A stretch of DNA of 64,000 nucleotides. Source: Roseitranquillus sediminis. Lineage in GTDB: Bacteria > Pseudomonadota > Alphaproteobacteria > Rhodobacterales > Rhodobacteraceae. Shown here piece by piece: positions 27,375 to 36,878 of the stretch (position 1 is its first letter; each line of letters opens with the position of its first letter). Location: positions 248,001-312,000 of the forward strand of contig NZ_JAFFOB010000005.1 of NCBI RefSeq assembly GCF_016918935.1, in the 5' to 3' direction. The position numbers and the translations under genes were made by a program. The notes beneath the pieces were generated by a model, which worked only from the letters and a program-made list of their open reading frames with translations, had not been told where the DNA came from and ran no database searches.

Positions 27375-28253
27375 TCAGAACCACTTGGCGAGCGGCGGCA
27401 GGCTCATCAGGACGGCATTGGCGTCGTGACCGGTCTCGAGGCCGAACTTGGTGCCTCGGTCGTAGACGAGGTTGTACTCGGCATAGAGCCCGCGGTGGAT
27501 TAGCTGCCGGTCGCGATCCTCTTCCGACCAGTCCATTTCGCGGCGGGCGTTCCAGATCGGCAGGACCGCGGGCAGGAAGGCGCGGCCCACGTCCTGGGTG
27601 AAGGCGAAGTCCGCCTCCCAGTCGCCGCGGTCCAGGTCGTCGTAGAAGATGCCGCCGACGCCGCGGGCGCGACCACGGTGGGGGATGTAGAAGTACTCGT
27701 CCGCCCATGCCTTGAAGCGCGGGTAGAGGTCCGTGCCGTGCGGATCGCACGCCGCCTTGAGCGTGGCGTGGAAGTGGGCCGTGTCGTCGGGGAACTCGAT
27801 GCAGGGGTTGAGGTCGGACCCGCCGCCGAACCACCAGGCGTGCGGCGTCCAGAACATCCGCGTGTTCATGTGAACCGCCGGCATCATCGGATTCTCCATG
27901 TGCGCGACGAGGCTGATGCCCGACGCCCAGAAGCGCGGGTCCTCGGTCATGCCAGGCAGCCCCTTGCGCGCCGCCATCGCCGCCTGCGCCCGCTCGCCGA
28001 GCGTGCCGTAGACGGTCGAGACGTTGACGCCGACCTTCTCGAACACCCGCCCGCCGCGCATCACGCTCATCAGTCCGCCGCCGGCGTCGGACCCGTCGGA
28101 GGAGGCGCGGCGCGTCTCGCTGACCTCGAACCGACCCACCGGACGATCGGACGCTTGCCGGTCCTCCAGCGCCTCGAACGCCGCGACGATGTCGTCCCTG
28201 AGCTGGCGAAACCACGCCGACGCCTGCGCCTTTTCCTCGGACATTTCGCTCAT
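27375..28253 (-). CDS. hemF: Oxygen-dependent coproporphyrinogen III oxidase
   Basis: This 292-residue enzyme converts coproporphyrinogen III to protoporphyrinogen IX using O2. Strong family blocks are GVNVSTVYG, NPMMPAVHMNTRMF, WWFGGGSDLNP, GVGGIFYDDL and EYNLVYDRGTKFGL. The start MSEMSEEK is fixed by an AGGGGGATC ribosome-binding site; the open frame continues 64 codons upstream without homology. It is the third haem gene in 4 kb but has its own promoter region, divergent from a small lipoprotein gene. Its presence indicates aerobic haem synthesis. Confidence 0.97.
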   Translation of the reverse strand: MSEMSEEKAQASAWFRQLRDDIVAAFEALEDRQASDRPVGRFEVSETRRASSDGSDAGGGLMSVMRGGRVFEKVGVNVSTVYGTLGERAQAAMAARKGLPGMTEDPRFWASGISLVAHMENPMMPAVHMNTRMFWTPHAWWFGGGSDLNPCIEFPDDTAHFHATLKAACDPHGTDLYPRFKAWADEYFYIPHRGRARGVGGIFYDDLDRGDWEADFAFTQDVGRAFLPAVLPIWNARREMDWSEEDRDRQLIHRGLYAEYNLVYDRGTKFGLETGHDANAVLMSLPPLAKWF

Positions 28254-28317
28254 GTGATCCCCCTTGCGCTGCTCGGGCGATACCATACGCTCGCCGGGTG
28301 GCAACCGAGGTGGCGCC

Positions 28318-28671
28318 GTGCACCGACTGACCCTGCTGCTGCTCATTCCCCTGATCGCCTGCGCCGAGCCGGCCGAGCGGTGCGAGCGTGCGGTCGAGCG
28401 CGAAATCCGGGTGGTGAGCCGCCTGATCGATGAGACGGAGCGCAACCTGAGGCGCGGCTATGCTTACGAGCTGGAGCCGCGGCACATACGCACCGGACTC
28501 ACGCTCTGCTCCGGCGGGCGCAACGTCAGCTTCTGCACCGGCGGCTACAACACCCCCCGCCGTACGCCGGTCGCAATCGACCCCGAGGCCGAGCAGCGCA
28601 AGCTCGACAAGCTGCAAGCGCGGCGCTCAGCGCTCGTCAGCCGCGGCGTGGGGACCTGCGTCGACCGCTAA
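28318..28671 (+). CDS. Small putative lipoprotein
   Basis: This 117-residue protein starts MHRLTLLLLIPLIACAEP, a short signal sequence with a lipobox whose cysteine is C15. The mature part has a basic and acidic helix, then four further cysteines in LTLCSGGRNVSFCTGG and near the C-terminus (GTCVDR), which could form disulphides. The GTG start follows a GAGGTG ribosome-binding site. Divergent from hemF and overlapping the end of the SDR gene by 4 bases. I do not recognise a named family. Confidence 0.68.
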   Translation: MHRLTLLLLIPLIACAEPAERCERAVEREIRVVSRLIDETERNLRRGYAYELEPRHIRTGLTLCSGGRNVSFCTGGYNTPRRTPVAIDPEAEQRKLDKLQARRSALVSRGVGTCVDR

Positions 28672-29474
28672 TGGGCCGCAGCCTCCACGGGATCGACCAG
28701 CGTCCGCCCTCCGTCGACCGTCAGCACCTGCCCGGTCATGAAGCCCGATCCGTCGCTCGCCAAGAACTGCACGACCTCCGCCACCTCCGACGGGCTGGCG
28801 ATCCGGCTGAGCGGCGTATGGCCGATGATCTCGCCGCGGATGTCCTCGTCCTCGCGCAGCGCGCCCCGAAGCGAGGCGCTCATCACGCTGCCGAAGGCGA
28901 CGGCGTTGACCCGGATGCGGTGCGGCGCCAGCGCGACGGCCAGCGAACGCGTCAGCTGCTCCATCGCCGCCGAACTGACGGAATAGGCCATCAGCTCGGG
29001 CTGGGTCCGGCGCGCGGCGATGGAAGAAAGGTTGATGATCGACCCCGCCGGCCCGTCGTTCTCGTCACCCTCGGCCTGGTGGATCATGCGCCGCGCGAAG
29101 ATCTGGCTGAGCCTGAGGCCGGTCAGGAGATTCTGCTGCAGGAGCAGCTCCATCGCGTCGTCCTCGCTGTTGAGCGGGTCGCCTGCGACCATCTGGCGGC
29201 TGGCGTTGACCAGGATGTCCACCCGGTCGAAGTCGTCGATCGTGGCTGAGAGCAGGTTGGCAACTGTCAGCTTCTCGCGCAGGTCGCCCGCAAACGAGCG
29301 GACGTTGCCCTCGCGGCTGTCGATGTCGCCCAGCTCGCGCTCCAGCTTCGCCTCGTCGCGATCGGCGAAGACGACGTTCGCGCCGCTTTCGGCAAAGTGA
29401 CGCGCAATGGCGAGGCCGAGGCCGTTCGCCGCGCCGGTAACGACGGCGGTCTTGCCTGCGATGGAAAACGACAT
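28668..29474 (-). CDS. SDR-family protein with altered catalytic site (YxxxS)
   Basis: This 268-residue Rossmann-fold protein has the cofactor motif TGAANGLG (13-20) and an acidic residue after strand 2 (VFADRD), which favours NAD over NADP. The active site is unusual. Ser150/151 and Tyr164 are present, but the lysine of YxxxK is Ser168 (AYSVSSAAMEQL), and the NNAG motif reads VNAS. The C-terminal SDR pattern (GSGFMTGQVLTVDGG) is normal. Without the lysine, classical dehydrogenase activity is doubtful. It may be a weak enzyme or a binding protein. The codon is TCG, so a single miscall from AAG is unlikely. Confidence 0.88.
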   Translation of the reverse strand: MSFSIAGKTAVVTGAANGLGLAIARHFAESGANVVFADRDEAKLERELGDIDSREGNVRSFAGDLREKLTVANLLSATIDDFDRVDILVNASRQMVAGDPLNSEDDAMELLLQQNLLTGLRLSQIFARRMIHQAEGDENDGPAGSIINLSSIAARRTQPELMAYSVSSAAMEQLTRSLAVALAPHRIRVNAVAFGSVMSASLRGALREDEDIRGEIIGHTPLSRIASPSEVAEVVQFLASDGSGFMTGQVLTVDGGRTLVDPVEAAAH

Positions 29475-29486
29475 GGCGGCCTTCTG

Positions 29487-30467
29487 TCAGCGCGACGTGC
29501 GGCGGGGATGCGTCGCCTGGATCACCTTGAACCCGCCGTCGCCGGCGACCTCCCGCACCGTGCGAAAGGCTTCGTTCAGCGTCGTCTCATACGGCAGATG
29601 GCGATTGGCGACCATCCAGAACTGGCCCGAGGGCTTCAGCATCCCGGCGGCCGCGGCGACAAAGCCACGCCCGATCGACGGATCTGGCCGACGGCCCTGG
29701 TGGAACGGCGGGTTCGTCACCACCGCGTCGAGCGGCTGCGGCGGCCGGAAGCGGGTCGCGTCGGCCCAGTGGAAGATCACCCGCGGATCGTCGAGGTTGG
29801 CGCGAGCGCAGGCGAGCGCGGCATGTTCGGCCTCGACCGCGTGAAGGGACCGGACCTTGTCGGACCGCAGGATCGCGCGGCCGAGATAGCCCCAGCCAGC
29901 ACCGAGGTCCGCCACCTCGCCGCCAAGCGCAGGCAGCACTTCCGCAAGTGCGACAGAGCCCGGATCCGGCCCGTCGGCGGAGAACACGCCTGGCGCTGTC
30001 GCGAACCCCTCGACCTCGCGTGGCGCCGACTCCCAGTCCCGAAACACCTCGGAAGACGCGAAGGCAAAGAGCTTGCCGTGAGCCTTCGAGATTACCTCGC
30101 CCACCTCGGTGCGCGCCCTCACTTCACGCAGGATACCGTCGATCCCGTCGGTCTTCTGCCCGTCGACCGCCACCCTGCCCTGTGTCAAACGGCACGCCTC
30201 CGCGATCATGCCGCGCGCCTGCTCCCGGGCGCGGGGCAGAAAGACAACGGCCGCCGCATAGGGACCGCCTGCTTCCGCAACCGTCCGCCAGGCCCGCGCG
30301 GCGAACCAGTCATGGTCGGGGCGGAAGCCGTGGACGATCTCGAGGCGGTCCCTCGGCAGCTCGGCGACCTCAGTCCCGGCAGGCGGGCGGAACAGGGCTA
30401 TCGCGCCGTCCGGCGGCAGCACGAGGGCGCCCTGATCGAGGGCCAGCGACAAGCGTTGCGATGACAT
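29487..30467 (-). CDS. RsmC-like class I methyltransferase
   Basis: This 326-residue SAM-dependent enzyme resembles RsmC, which methylates G1207 of 16S rRNA. It has a degenerate N-terminal methyltransferase-like half and a C-terminal catalytic half. The latter holds the SAM motif VADLGAGWGYLG (about 185-196) and the N-methyltransferase motif NPPFHQGR. The start is the ATG at 30467. It lies between the SDR gene (12 bases downstream) and clpS (18 bases upstream), all on the minus strand, so a clpS-rsmC-SDR transcript is plausible. The exact target base is inferred from family resemblance. Confidence 0.83.
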   Translation of the reverse strand: MSSQRLSLALDQGALVLPPDGAIALFRPPAGTEVAELPRDRLEIVHGFRPDHDWFAARAWRTVAEAGGPYAAAVVFLPRAREQARGMIAEACRLTQGRVAVDGQKTDGIDGILREVRARTEVGEVISKAHGKLFAFASSEVFRDWESAPREVEGFATAPGVFSADGPDPGSVALAEVLPALGGEVADLGAGWGYLGRAILRSDKVRSLHAVEAEHAALACARANLDDPRVIFHWADATRFRPPQPLDAVVTNPPFHQGRRPDPSIGRGFVAAAAGMLKPSGQFWMVANRHLPYETTLNEAFRTVREVAGDGGFKVIQATHPRRTSR

Positions 30468-30485
30468 GGCGGACGGGCTGGCGCC

Positions 30486-30797
30486 CTATTCCTTCTCCAT
30501 GGTGCACTGAAGCGGGTGCTGATGGCGGCGGGCGAAGTCCATCACCTGCCCCACCTTGGTCTCGGCGACCTCGAACGAGAAGACGCCGACGACGGCCAGA
30601 CCCTTCTTGTGCACGGTCAGCATCAACTCGAAAGCCTGCGCATGGTTCATGCCGAAGAAACGCTCCAGCACATGGACGACGAACTCCATCGGGGTGTAAT
30701 CGTCGTTCAGCAGCATGACCTTGTAGAGCGGCGGTCGCTGCGTCCGCGTCCGGGTCTCGAGGACGACGCCCGTATCGTCATCACTCTTGCCCGCCAT
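30486..30797 (-). CDS. clpS: ATP-dependent Clp protease adaptor ClpS
   Basis: This 103-residue adaptor hands N-degron substrates to ClpAP. A flexible N-terminus (about 1-25) precedes the core. The core carries the N-degron pocket residues in [16 protein letters not shown] and the HKKG segment in [21 protein letters not shown]. Length and start ([10 protein letters not shown]) are normal. No clpA follows in the window; instead an RsmC-like gene does. It is divergent from the HAD hydrolase gene with 111 bases between them. Confidence 0.96.
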   Translation of the reverse strand: MAGKSDDDTGVVLETRTRTQRPPLYKVMLLNDDYTPMEFVVHVLERFFGMNHAQAFELMLTVHKKGLAVVGVFSFEVAETKVGQVMDFARRHQHPLQCTMEKE

Positions 30798-30908
30798 GAC
30801 GTGTGGATTAGCGGATGACACAGTGCCAATGCTCCGAATCAGAGGTTCGAGGGCCGGATACCGGGCCGACGATATAGGAACGGGCCACGACGTGAAAAGG
30901 GGCGCGCG

Positions 30909-31613
30909 ATGCATCAGTCCAACCGGATCGAGACGATCGGCTTCGACGCCGACGACACGCTCTGGCACAACGAGCGGGTGTTTCGCCTGACCCATGCGCG
31001 CTTTGCCGAGCTCCTCGCGGAGCATGGCGAGCCGAGCCACCTCGGCGCCCGGCTCGAGGCGGCGGAGCGCCGCAACCTCGGCCAGTACGGGTTCGGCGTG
31101 AAGGGGTTCGTCCTCTCGATGATCGAGACCGCGCTCGACGTCACCGACGACCGCGTCCCGGCGTCGGTCATCCGCCAGCTGATCGAGGCAGGGCAGGAGA
31201 TGCTCAGCCACCCGATCGAGCTCCTGCCGCATGCGCGCGAGACCGTGGAGGCGCTCGCTTCCCGCCACACGCTCCTCCTGATCACCAAGGGCGACCTGCT
31301 CGACCAGGAGCGCAAGCTGGCGCAGTCGGGCCTCGGTGAGCTGTTCGACGGGGTCGAGATCGTCTCGGACAAGACGCCGGACATCTACCGCGGCATCTTC
31401 GCCCGTCACGGCCTTGCCGCCGAGCGCGTCGCGATGGTCGGAAACTCGGTGCGATCGGACGTGGTGCCCGTCATCGAGGCCGGCGGCTGGGGCATCCACT
31501 GCCCGCACGAGACTACCTGGTCCTACGAGCGGCACGACGCGCCGATCGACAGTCCGCGATTCCGCGAAATTGGCGATCTCTCCGCTCTACCCGCTCTAGT
31601 TGAGTCGCTTTGA
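30909..31613 (+). CDS. HAD-family phosphatase
   Basis: This 234-residue hydrolase has all HAD motifs: the nucleophile and acid D13 and D15 in [10 protein letters not shown], the motif II threonine in LLLITKGD, the lysine in DKTPDIYRG and the motif III acids in [13 protein letters not shown] helical cap lies between motifs I and II. The substrate cannot be told; related proteins are annotated as phosphoglycolate phosphatase-like or YjjG-like nucleotidases. A good intrinsic terminator follows. Divergent from clpS. Confidence 0.9.
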   Translation: MHQSNRIETIGFDADDTLWHNERVFRLTHARFAELLAEHGEPSHLGARLEAAERRNLGQYGFGVKGFVLSMIETALDVTDDRVPASVIRQLIEAGQEMLSHPIELLPHARETVEALASRHTLLLITKGDLLDQERKLAQSGLGELFDGVEIVSDKTPDIYRGIFARHGLAAERVAMVGNSVRSDVVPVIEAGGWGIHCPHETTWSYERHDAPIDSPRFREIGDLSALPALVESL

Positions 31614-31632
31614 CACCCGATCTTGATGCCAA

Positions 31633-31656
31633 GTGGCGGAGAAGACGCCACATTTT
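31633..31656 (+). terminator. Intrinsic terminator after the HAD gene
   Basis: GTGGCG and CGCCAC form a stem around a 7-base GAGAAGA loop, followed by ATTTTG. The position, 20 bases after the stop, and the T-run make this the clearest rho-independent terminator in the window. Confidence 0.75.
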
Positions 31657-31780
31657 GCGTGTCACTTATGAAGAACACCACGCAACCGGCTGGCGATAAG
31701 GGGTTTTTCGAGGATCATCCTCATGCTACGGTTCATCTTGCGGACGGGGCGCAGACCCTGCCGCGAGAGGCAGTGAAAGG

Positions 31781-33448
31781 GTGAGCGACGTGCAGAAGCG
31801 CTTGGGGCAGCCGGCCCGAAACGGACTCCTGATCCTCACGATCTTCGTCTTCATGTTCGTGCCGCTGGTAGCGGTCGCCGCGCCCTACGCGGCCATGGTG
31901 ATCGACGCGCGCACGGGCGAGGTCCTGCATTCGCGCAACGCGGACACGCGGCTGCATCCCGCCTCACTGACCAAGATGATGACGCTCTACATCGCGTTCC
32001 AGGCTGTGGAGAACGGCGAGATCAGCCTAGACACGCCGGTCACGATCTCGCGTAACGCGGCGGCCGAGCCGCCCTCCAAGCTGGGCCTCAGGGCGGGACA
32101 GCGGATCCAGTTCCGCTACCTCATCCGCGCCGCGGCGGTGAAGTCGGCGAACGACGCCGCCACCGCGATCGGCGAGGCGATCGCCGGCTCCGAGGCCGCC
32201 TTCGCCCGCCGGATGAACCGCACCGCCCGCGCCCTCGGGATGAGTCGCACCAGCTTCAAGAACGCGCACGGCCTGACCGAGAACGGGCATCTCTCGACGG
32301 CGCGCGACATGACGACGCTCGGCCGGCGGCTCTTCTTCGACCACCCGCAGTACTACAACCTCTTCTCGCGGCGGGCGACCAACGCCGGCGGAACCGAGGT
32401 CTACAACACCAACCGCCGCTTCCTCGCCGCCTATCGCGGTGCTGACGGGATCAAGACCGGCTACACCCGCGCCGCGGGCTTCAACCTCGTCGCGTCGGCC
32501 GAGCGCGGCACCGAACGCATTATCGCCACGATGTTCGGCGGCAGCTCCACGGCCGCCCGCAACAAGCGCGTCGCCGAGCTGCTCGACATGGGCTTTTCCC
32601 GCGCGGCCACGCACGTGGCAGTCGTCCGCCCGCCCGCGGTCAACTTCGACGTACAGGAGCCGACCCACGCCGCGCGCAACGCGCTCGCCGTCGCCACCAG
32701 CCTCAGGCCCCCGAGCAACCCGCGCCACGTCGCGCTTGCCTTGGCCGAGACTGTCAGCCGGCCAATCGAGACCACGGCCGCCGTGGCTGAGGCGCTGGGC
32801 GAGGCGGCCGCGCCGCTGATCGAGGGCGCCGTGACGGCAGCCCTCGACACGGACGACGCCACGACCACGGGCGGGCCGGCGACCGTGGAGGAGGCGGCGG
32901 AAGCCGTCGCCATCGCGCTTGCCGTTGACACCACCGCGGCGGAGCCGGAGGCGCAGGGCGCCGCGGCGGCGGACTCGCCCACGGCTTTGGCGCTCGCCGA
33001 CGCGCAGGCCGTCGCTCCGGCCGAGGTCGAGGCCGACGACGAGATCCGCGCCGCCCTCGCCGAAGCGATCGGGAGCGCGCCCGCGGACGATCCGGCAGGC
33101 GCCGTCGCCTTCGCCTCCTCGCTGCGCCCGGCGCCGCGCCCGGAGCAGTCGGTCGAGGTCGCCTCGGTCGCGCCACAGCCGCAGATCGTGGCCCGTCTTT
33201 CGACCTCCGGCGGCCGTCACTGGGGCATCAACATCGGCCGCTACGGCTCGCGCTACGAGGCCGAGCGAATTTTGCTGCAAACGGCGCTTAACGAGGTTGA
33301 GACGCTCGACGAGGCGCTGCGCAAGGTCGTCCGCCAGCCGACCGGCTTCGATGCCAACTTCGTCGGCATGACGCAGGGCCGCGCCGAGCTCGCCTGCAAT
33401 CGCCTCGCCGCCCGCCAGCTCGACTGCACGCCGATCGGACCGAGCTAG
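31781..33448 (+). CDS. D-alanyl-D-alanine carboxypeptidase (S11) with SPOR domain
   Basis: This 555-residue penicillin-binding protein trims peptidoglycan stem peptides in the periplasm. A signal segment (about 14-34) leads to the S11 domain. Its SxxK motif is S62-L-T-K65, the SxN motif S122-A-N124 and the KTG motif K225-T-G. The middle, roughly 290-460, is an unusually long Ala/Glu/Thr-rich low-complexity linker. The last 75 residues look like a SPOR domain (WGINIGRYGSRYEAERILL), which binds denuded septal glycan, so activity at the division site is likely. Start is a GTG; a second GTG three codons later is an alternative. A strong hairpin follows the stop. Confidence 0.92.
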   Translation: MSDVQKRLGQPARNGLLILTIFVFMFVPLVAVAAPYAAMVIDARTGEVLHSRNADTRLHPASLTKMMTLYIAFQAVENGEISLDTPVTISRNAAAEPPSKLGLRAGQRIQFRYLIRAAAVKSANDAATAIGEAIAGSEAAFARRMNRTARALGMSRTSFKNAHGLTENGHLSTARDMTTLGRRLFFDHPQYYNLFSRRATNAGGTEVYNTNRRFLAAYRGADGIKTGYTRAAGFNLVASAERGTERIIATMFGGSSTAARNKRVAELLDMGFSRAATHVAVVRPPAVNFDVQEPTHAARNALAVATSLRPPSNPRHVALALAETVSRPIETTAAVAEALGEAAAPLIEGAVTAALDTDDATTTGGPATVEEAAEAVAIALAVDTTAAEPEAQGAAAADSPTALALADAQAVAPAEVEADDEIRAALAEAIGSAPADDPAGAVAFASSLRPAPRPEQSVEVASVAPQPQIVARLSTSGGRHWGINIGRYGSRYEAERILLQTALNEVETLDEALRKVVRQPTGFDANFVGMTQGRAELACNRLAARQLDCTPIGPS

Positions 33449-34002
33449 ACAGGATACCTGACGATCAAGGGGCGCGGCCCGGCGGGTCGCGCCCCTGTCG
33501 ATTCTAAGGGCGCCGGAACCGCCGCCAGGCCGCCAGCGCCCAGCCCTCGCCGGCAGACGATCACCTCGGGCAGCGTGGCGATCCCGTATCGCGCCGGATC
33601 GAAGGTCTCGTTCAGCCCGCCGACGGCCCGCCTCGACACCACGTCCGCGCCTCCGCCGATCAGACCGGCGAAGTTGAAGATGAACCCTTCGCCAGCGCAG
33701 CCCGGAGAAGTGGAGGCCACGAGATCCATATCGCCTCCGGACAGGTGACGACCGGCTCCCGCAGATCCTCGCCGGCGCCGAGGCCGAGGATGCTCTCGAC
33801 GAAGGTCAGCCGGTCTCGGAACGCCGCCGGATCTGGTGGCGCCCACGCCGGTGACCCGAATCGTGTCGCCGTCACCCTGCAGGTCACCGCTCAACCTCGC
33901 CGAGAAGATCACACCGCCGAGGCTCGTGTATCATATCTCGTGCACGGCCGCGCCCGCTGGCCCGGCGAGGACCAAGGCTGCGGCAAGCAGGAACGTCTTC
34001 AC
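33445..34002 (-). pseudogene. Disrupted gene for a secreted protein
   Basis: A GTG start at 34002 gives a clean signal peptide, MKTFLLAAALVLAGPAGA, followed by AVHEI and an in-frame TGA (bases 33931-33933). The same frame continues with protein-like sequence (YTSLGGVIFSARLSGDLQGD). The signal then moves to another frame (RDRLTFVESILGLGAGEDL) and returns to the first (GCAGEGFIFNFAGLIGG to the end). One nonsense codon and two compensating frameshifts therefore break one gene. The layout recalls short exported proteins with a C-terminal sorting tail (VPAPL near the end), but the family is not recognised. The 3' end overlaps the terminator of the carboxypeptidase gene. Confidence 0.6.
33469..33495. 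terminator. Long hairpin after the carboxypeptidase gene
   Basis: GGGGCGCG and CGCGCCCC are exact arms. The inner GCCC/GGGT pair extends the stem to 12 bp, with one G-U, around a GGC loop. It begins 20 bases after the stop. Without a clear T-run it may be a bidirectional terminator. Confidence 0.6.
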
Positions 34003-34095
34003 GACAGGACATCCGCTGAATGAACGGCATCACAGCACCGCGCACGAATGGACCCGGTGGGCCGGGAAAGGTTCCGGCGCCGGAGCGGACTCGAC

Positions 34096-35724
34096 CTAAC
34101 AGATGACTCCGGCGGCGCCCGCCGGGCCGCCGCTGCCCAAGTCGCCGAATGCGGCCGCCATCAACTCGCGCGTGTAGTCCGTCCGCGGCGCCTCGAAAAC
34201 TTCATGGGCGTCGCCCGCCTCCACCACGTCACCGCGCTTCATCACGATGACCTTGTGGCTCAGCGCCCGCACCACCTTCAGGTCGTGGCTGATGAAGAGG
34301 TAGGCGAGCCCGTACTTGCGCTGCAATTCCCGCAGGAGCTCCACGATCTGCACCTGCACCGTCATGTCGAGCGCGCTCGTCGGCTCGTCCAGCACGACGA
34401 GCTTCGGCCGCAGGATCATGGCCCGGGCGATCGCGATGCGCTGCCGCTGGCCGCCGGAGAACTCGTGCGGGTAACGGTGCATCGTGTCGGGATCGAGACC
34501 TACCTCGGACATGATATCGGCCACGAGATGGCGCCGCTCGTCGCCCGACCCGCGCCGGTGCACGCTCAGGCCCTCGGCGATGATCTCCTCGACGGTCATC
34601 CGCGGGCTGAGGCTGCCGTAGGGATCCTGGAACACGATCTGCATGTCCGCCCGGAGGGGCCGGAGCTGGCGCGAGCGCCAGCCCTGGATGTCGCGGCCCA
34701 TGAACACCACGGGCCCCTCGGACGAGATCAGCCGCATGATCGCCAGCGCCAGCGTCGTCTTGCCCGACCCGCTCTCGCCCACGATCCCCACCGTCTCGCC
34801 GCGCCGGACGGAGACGGTCGCGGCGTTCACCGCCTTGACGTGGCCGACGGTCCGCTTGAGCAGGCCGCGCTGGATGGGGAACCAGATCCTGAGGTCGTTC
34901 GTCGCCACCACCTCCTCGGCGCCCTCCGGCACCGGGTCCGGAAGTCCGGTCGACTCGGCCGAGAGCAGCATCTGCGTGTAGGGATGGCGCGGGTTCGCGA
35001 AGATCTCCGCCGTCGGGCCGTGCTCGACGATCTCGCCGTCCTTCATCACGCAGACCCGGTCGGCGATGCGGCGCACGATGCCGAGGTCGTGGGTGATGAA
35101 GAGCATCGAGAGCCCAGCGTCGCGCTTCAGCTCCGCCAGCAGCTCGAGGATCTGCGCCTGGATGGTGACGTCGAGCGCCGTGGTCGGCTCGTCGGCGATC
35201 AGCAGGTCGGGCCCGTTCGCCAGCGCCATCGCGATCATGACCCGCTGCCGCTGCCCGCCCGAGAGCTGGTGCGGGTAGGCACCGAGCCGGCTCTCCGGAT
35301 CCTGAATGCCGACCTTGTCGAGCAGCTGCAGTATCCGCTCCCGCGCCGCCTTGCCCGTCAGCCCCTGGTGCAGCGCGAGGCTTTCGGCCAGCTGCTTCTC
35401 CAGCGTGTGCAGCGGATTGAGCGATGTCATCGGCTCCTGAAAGATGAAGCTGATGTCGTTGCCGCGGATCCGGCGGAGCTTGGCCTCGTCCGCGCCGACC
35501 ATCTCCTCGCCGTTGTAGTGGATCGAGCCCGACACGCGCGCGCTGTCGGCCAGCAGCGAGACCGTCGAGAGCGCCGTCACCGACTTGCCCGAGCCCGACT
35601 CGCCCACCAGCGCCACCGTCTCGCCCCGCGCCACCTCGAACGAGACGCCGCGCACCGCCTGCGTCTCGACCGCGTCCTGCCGAAAGGCGACAGACAGGTC
35701 CCTGACCGTCAGGACCGCGCTCAC
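34096..35724 (-). CDS. yejF: Peptide ABC importer, fused double ATPase (YejF)
   Basis: This 542-residue protein is two ABC ATPase domains in one chain. Both Walker A motifs are present (GESGSGKS near 40 and GESGSGKT in the second half). Both have signature motifs ([28 protein letters not shown]) and Walker B ([24 protein letters not shown]). Each domain ends in an oligopeptide-transporter C-terminal region ([23 protein letters not shown]). It starts with GTG inside the stop of yejE (GTGA overlap). It powers the YejABEF importer of peptides such as microcin C-like compounds (family knowledge). Confidence 0.93.
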   Translation of the reverse strand: MSAVLTVRDLSVAFRQDAVETQAVRGVSFEVARGETVALVGESGSGKSVTALSTVSLLADSARVSGSIHYNGEEMVGADEAKLRRIRGNDISFIFQEPMTSLNPLHTLEKQLAESLALHQGLTGKAARERILQLLDKVGIQDPESRLGAYPHQLSGGQRQRVMIAMALANGPDLLIADEPTTALDVTIQAQILELLAELKRDAGLSMLFITHDLGIVRRIADRVCVMKDGEIVEHGPTAEIFANPRHPYTQMLLSAESTGLPDPVPEGAEEVVATNDLRIWFPIQRGLLKRTVGHVKAVNAATVSVRRGETVGIVGESGSGKTTLALAIMRLISSEGPVVFMGRDIQGWRSRQLRPLRADMQIVFQDPYGSLSPRMTVEEIIAEGLSVHRRGSGDERRHLVADIMSEVGLDPDTMHRYPHEFSGGQRQRIAIARAMILRPKLVVLDEPTSALDMTVQVQIVELLRELQRKYGLAYLFISHDLKVVRALSHKVIVMKRGDVVEAGDAHEVFEAPRTDYTRELMAAAFGDLGSGGPAGAAGVIC

Positions 35725-36878
35725 GCGAAGGTCTTCCGCGGGTCGAAGGCGTCGCGGATCCCCTCGAAGATGAAGACCAGCAGCGAGAGCATGATCGCGA
35801 AGGTGAAGAACGCGGTGAAGCCGAGCCACGGCGCCTGCAGGTTCTGCTTGGCCTGCAGCGTCAGCTCGCCCAAGCTGGGCGCCGAGGACGGAAGGCCGAA
35901 GCCCAGGAAGTCGAGACCCGCCAGCGTGCTGATCGTCCCGGTGATGATGAAGGGCAGCATGGTCAGCGTCGCCACCATCGCGTTCGGCAGCATGTGGCGG
36001 AACATGATCGTGGTGTTCGAGACGCCGAGCGCCCGCGCCGCCCGCACGTACTCGAAGTTCCGCGCCCGCAGGAACTCCGCCCGCACGACGCCCACCAGCG
36101 CCGGCCATCCGAACAGCGCGGTCAGGAACACCAGCAGCCAGAAACTTCGCCCCAGGATCGCGAAGAGGATGATGATGATGTAGAGCTGCGGCGTCGAGAC
36201 CCAGATCTCGATGATCCGCTGGAACGTCAGGTCCACCCAGCCGCCGAAGAAGCCCTGCACCGCCCCCGCCACGATGCCGATGATCGATGCGATCGTCGTC
36301 ACGATCAGCGTGAAAAGGATCGACAGTCGGAAGCCGTAGATCACCCGCGCTACCACGTCGCGCGCAGTGTCGTCCGTGCCCAGCCAGTGCTTGGCGTTGG
36401 GCGCGGATGGCGCGGTGCCCTCGATGTCGTTGATGGTGTCGTAGCTGTAGGGGATCGGCGGCCAGAGCATCCATCCCTTTTCGATCGGCTCGCCCGCGAC
36501 CACGCTGTCGTCCGCATCGGCGATGATCTCCTCCGGCTCGTCGAAGCACTCGACGAGGCCGCCGGAGACGATCAGGCACTGCACCTCGATGTCCGAATAG
36601 ACCGCCTCTGTCTGGAAATCCCCGCCGAACGCGGTCTCGGGGTAGAAGTTGAAGACCGGCGTGAAAAGTTCGCCGCGGTAGCTCACCAGTATTGGATTGT
36701 CGTTGGCGATGAACTCGGCGCAGAGCGACAGGCCGAACAGCACCGTGAAGATGATCAGCGACCAGAACGCCCGCCCGTTGCGGCGGAAGTTGCGCCAGCG
36801 CCGCTCGTTCAGCGGGCTGAGCGCGATCCGCTTCGCGCGCGGCGTCGGCAGGCGCTGGGCTTCCTCGAGCGTGACCAT
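35721..36878 (-). CDS. yejE: Peptide ABC importer permease YejE
   Basis: This 385-residue permease has a cytoplasmic N-terminus and a first membrane helix near residues 40-60. A periplasmic loop of about 110 residues follows; this insert is typical of YejE-type subunits. Then come five helices of the DppC/OppC-like domain. The ATPase-contact motif is in EYVRAARALGVSNTTIMFRHMLPN. It overlaps yejB by one base (TGATG) and yejF by 4 bases. The tail FDPRKTF is the usual OppC-like end. Confidence 0.93.
   Translation of the reverse strand: MVTLEEAQRLPTPRAKRIALSPLNERRWRNFRRNGRAFWSLIIFTVLFGLSLCAEFIANDNPILVSYRGELFTPVFNFYPETAFGGDFQTEAVYSDIEVQCLIVSGGLVECFDEPEEIIADADDSVVAGEPIEKGWMLWPPIPYSYDTINDIEGTAPSAPNAKHWLGTDDTARDVVARVIYGFRLSILFTLIVTTIASIIGIVAGAVQGFFGGWVDLTFQRIIEIWVSTPQLYIIIILFAILGRSFWLLVFLTALFGWPALVGVVRAEFLRARNFEYVRAARALGVSNTTIMFRHMLPNAMVATLTMLPFIITGTISTLAGLDFLGFGLPSSAPSLGELTLQAKQNLQAPWLGFTAFFTFAIMLSLLVFIFEGIRDAFDPRKTFA

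Noticed and set aside
35725-36579. Longer N-terminus for the YejF ATPase
   Set aside because: This part is the YejE gene read in another frame; the GTGA overlap supports the shorter form.
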